This document shows, in pieces, positions 62,070 to 64,000 of a DNA stretch of 64,000 nucleotides; positions within the stretch are counted from its first letter, which is position 1, and each line of letters starts with the position of its first letter. The stretch comes from Tepidamorphaceae bacterium. Lineage in GTDB: Bacteria > Pseudomonadota > Alphaproteobacteria > Rhizobiales > Tepidamorphaceae. The stretch covers positions 558,001-622,000 of the forward strand of contig JANQNT010000023.1 of NCBI GenBank assembly GCA_028279445.1, read 5' to 3'. The position numbers and the translations under genes are program-made. The notes beneath the pieces are model-generated. The model made no database searches, was not told the origin of the DNA, and was given only the letters and a program-made list of their open reading frames with translations.

Positions 62070-63394
62070 GCGATGCGCGGGCCGGATCGCTGATCATGCT
62101 GTACCGCGCGCTCACCAGCGCGGCCCGGCCGCTGGCCGGTGCGCTGATCGCCTATCGCACGCGGCGCGGCAAGGAGGACCCGGAACGGCGCGGCGAACGG
62201 TTGGGCCGCTCGCGCGTGCCCCGCCCGGACGGTCCGCTGGTGTGGGCCAACGCCGTCAGCGTCGGCGAGGCCGTCGCCGTTATGCCGCTGGTGCAGCGGC
62301 TGCTGCACGACTACCCGCAGCTCTCCGTGCTGATCACCACCACGACGGTGACATCGGCGCGCGTGGTGCAGCGGCAGTTGCCGCCGGGCGCGATCCACCA
62401 GTTCGCGCCCTTCGACTCGCCGGCCTTCGTGCACCGGTTCCTGGCCCATTGGCAGCCCGACATCGTGATTTTCGCCGAGTCGGAGCTTTGGCCGAACATG
62501 CTGTCGGCGGTGCGGCGGTCACCAGCGCGCGCAGCGCTCGTCAACGCGCGCATGTCACAGCGCTCCCACGCGCGCTGGCAGCGCGCGCCCAATTCGATCC
62601 AATGGCTGTTGTCGAGTTTCGATATCTGCCTGGCCCAGTCGGCGGGCGATGCGGAGCGACTCAGCGAACTGGGCGACCGCGATGTGTTCGCCACCGGCAA
62701 CATCAAGTTCGATGTGCCAGCGCCGGATGCCGATGCCGCCGAGCTCGCCATCTTTCGCGCCGCCTTCGCCGCACGCCCGCGCTGGGCGGCGGTGAGCACC
62801 CATCCGGGCGAGGAGGACATCGTCGAGCAGGCACACAGCGTGTTGACGCGGCAGCGGCCGGGACTGGCCACGCTGATCGCGCCGCGCCACCCCGAGCGCG
62901 GTGTGGAGATCGCCAACATGCTCGCCGGACGCGGCTACGATGTGCAACTGCGTTCCAAGAACCCCCAGCCCAAGCGCGAGGCGGCGTTCTACATCTTCGA
63001 CACGATCGGCGAACTCGGCCTGCTGTTCCGGTCGGTGCCGGCGGTGTTCATGGGCGGATCACTGGTGCGCCATGGCGGACAAAACCCCATCGAACCGACC
63101 AAGGTCGGCTGTGCCATCGTGCACGGACCCCATATCGGCAATTTCGCGGAAGTTTACGGCGCGCTCGATGTCAGCGGCGGAGCACAGACCGTAAGCGGCG
63201 CCATCCAGTTGGCGCAGGCCATCGGCCCGCTGATCGACAACCGCCAGAAGGCGGCGTTGCGCGCCAACGCGGCCGAAGCCGCGCTTGAGCCCTATTCCGG
63301 CGCGCTGGACCGGACCATGCGGGCGCTGCAGCCGCTGGTCGACGCCGCATTGCACAACCGCGAACGCCGCGCCGAGCGGCCACGCGAAACCTGA
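62066..63394 (+). CDS. waaA: 3-deoxy-D-manno-octulosonic acid transferase
   Basis: This 442-residue inner-membrane glycosyltransferase adds Kdo to lipid A precursor. N-terminal membrane anchor, then the Glycos_transf_N domain (VWANAVSVGEAVAVMPLVQRLL; ESELWPNML), and C-terminal GT-B domain ending around FMGGSLVRHGGQNPIEP. Start at 62066 (MSDARAGSLIMLYRALT) overlaps the DUF374 stop. An element of about 310 bases separates it from lpxK. Confidence 0.94.
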   Translation: MSDARAGSLIMLYRALTSAARPLAGALIAYRTRRGKEDPERRGERLGRSRVPRPDGPLVWANAVSVGEAVAVMPLVQRLLHDYPQLSVLITTTTVTSARVVQRQLPPGAIHQFAPFDSPAFVHRFLAHWQPDIVIFAESELWPNMLSAVRRSPARAALVNARMSQRSHARWQRAPNSIQWLLSSFDICLAQSAGDAERLSELGDRDVFATGNIKFDVPAPDADAAELAIFRAAFAARPRWAAVSTHPGEEDIVEQAHSVLTRQRPGLATLIAPRHPERGVEIANMLAGRGYDVQLRSKNPQPKREAAFYIFDTIGELGLLFRSVPAVFMGGSLVRHGGQNPIEPTKVGCAIVHGPHIGNFAEVYGALDVSGGAQTVSGAIQLAQAIGPLIDNRQKAALRANAAEAALEPYSGALDRTMRALQPLVDAALHNRERRAERPRET

Positions 63395-63404
63395 ACCGGT
63401 TATC

Positions 63405-63715
63405 TAGAGCATGTCTTGCCTTGATTGGAGCGATTTGATGGACGGGATTTTGCGCGCTCCACAAGCAAACACCGCAGCGCGATGCAGCGCATCGGGCGAG
63501 GATTTTTGTGCCGTGGAGCGCGCAAAAGATCGCCAAGCCGGAAGTTGTAACAAACCGATGAAGAACGACTATTCGCAATCGTCCGAGCTTGTTCTTTTCC
63601 GCCCCGGACGGCGTTGCGCGACGCTAGCGGTGATGACACCGCGTCGCTTCACGCGCCTTGCCGGCACGAAAAACTCCGGCGCTCAAACGATTCAATCAAG
63701 GCAAGGCATGCTCTA
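63405..63715. mobile_element. Miniature inverted-repeat element between waaA and lpxK
   Basis: Inverted ends of 23 bases bound a 311-base element: the left (63405-63427) opens TAGAGCATGTCTTGCCTTG, and the right (63693-63715) is its complement with one mismatch. TA at both ends suggests a TA target, as for IS630/mariner-type elements. An internal 15-bp hairpin (TTTTGCGCGCTCCAC at 63448-63462 with its complement at 63513-63527) and a small GCGATGC/GCATCG hairpin are nested inside. No gene is present. It ends four bases before the lpxK start, so it lies within the operon. Confidence 0.75.
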
Positions 63716-63718
63716 ACA

Positions 63719-64000
63719 ATGCGTGCGCCGGAATTCTGGTCACAGGCGGACCCTCACCTGCTGGCACGATTGCTGGCACCGGCCGGGTTGATCTATTCGA
63801 CCGCCGCCGAACTGAGATTGCGCATGGTGCGGCCGTTCCGGCCGCTGCAGCCGGTGATCTGCATCGGCAACCCGACGCTTGGCGGCGCGGGAAAAACGCC
63901 CGTCGCCATCGCGATTGCCCGCAGGCTGCGCAGGCGGCGGCTGAAACCGGGCTTCCTGTCACGCGGCTACGGCGCGACCATAACCAGGCCCACGCTGGTG
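63719..64000 (+). CDS. lpxK: Tetraacyldisaccharide 4'-kinase, N-terminal part
   Basis: The gene runs off the window; 94 codons are present. MRAPEFWSQADPHLLARLLAPAGLIYSTAAELR and the Walker-A-like ICIGNPTLGGAGKTPVAIAIARRL, with the following SRGYGA, identify LpxK, which phosphorylates the lipid A disaccharide. The start at 63719 lies four bases after a repeat element, so any ribosome-binding site must lie in the element itself (AAGGCAAGGC just upstream can serve). Confidence 0.93.
   Translation, partial: MRAPEFWSQADPHLLARLLAPAGLIYSTAAELRLRMVRPFRPLQPVICIGNPTLGGAGKTPVAIAIARRLRRRRLKPGFLSRGYGATITRPTLV

Noticed and set aside
1..64000. tRNA or rRNA genes
   Set aside because: None recognised on either strand by cloverleaf motifs (GGTTCGAATCC-type arm) or rRNA landmarks; a tRNAscan-SE run would settle it.

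Overview
This window is GC-rich, densely packed chromosomal DNA from an alphaproteobacterium, most likely order Hyphomicrobiales (Rhizobiales). The evidence is gene order and family content: lpxK-waaA-DUF374-ABC exporter-DUF4170-cysQ-pmbA and pdxH-DnaJ-like-fabI-phosphatase-aroC are typical of that order, as are a four-subunit sarcosine oxidase, DUF6101 and DUF1499 proteins, and TAGAGCA-ended dispersed repeats. No rRNA, tRNA, CRISPR array, phage or intact transposase was found. The genus cannot be told from what I can see.

Left part (1-26.3 kb), methylated-amine and one-carbon metabolism. A PotABCD-type ABC importer (428-5181) is followed by a RES-Xre toxin-antitoxin pair (5303-6179). Next come two blocks of corrinoid-dependent methyl-transfer genes. 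Leftward from 12652 run a small 'virulence factor' family protein, a MetV-like and a MetF-like reductase, a pterin-binding methyltransferase, a glycosyltransferase and a RamA-like ASKHA/[2Fe-2S] activase. Around them lie a betaine-homocysteine methyltransferase, a double-cluster ferredoxin, an MttB-family methyltransferase without pyrrolysine, its corrinoid protein and a DUF1638 protein. After that comes a leftward operon soxB-soxD-soxA-soxG-sdaA with a divergent GlxA/GbdR-type regulator. Read together, these genes predict uptake of a quaternary or N-methylated amine, removal of methyl groups to homocysteine or through a corrinoid protein to tetrahydrofolate, oxidation of methyl-THF, oxidation of sarcosine to glycine, and L-serine to pyruvate. 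Four of these enzymes carry similar Arg/Gly-rich termini.

Middle (26.3-38.2 kb): BioY biotin transporter, MBL-fold hydrolase, DUF1499 membrane protein, acyl-CoA synthetase, amidase, class III aminotransferase, LysE exporter, two exported proteins of unknown function, an SDR, PdxH and a lipoprotein.

Right part (38.2-64 kb), mostly housekeeping. It holds a DnaJ-like protein, FabI, a histidine phosphatase, a PCu(A)C copper chaperone, AroC, a RibBA whose second domain has lost its zinc ligands (RibBX type), a HigBA-type toxin-antitoxin pair, an Lrp-type regulator with divergent alanine dehydrogenase, a SAM methyltransferase, TlyA, a membrane alpha/beta-hydrolase, XseB, a histone-deacetylase-fold enzyme, TsaC, an FAD-linked 2-hydroxyacid dehydrogenase and a GNAT acetyltransferase. 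It ends in a lipopolysaccharide block running into lpxK, which is cut by the window end.

Between genes there are several small non-coding elements: two copies of a double-hairpin element (17537-17642, 41285-41389) with compensatory base changes, a 310-bp inverted-repeat element between waaA and lpxK, a CTAG-flanked IS5-like miniature element (42037-42310), and RIME-like and palindromic repeats.
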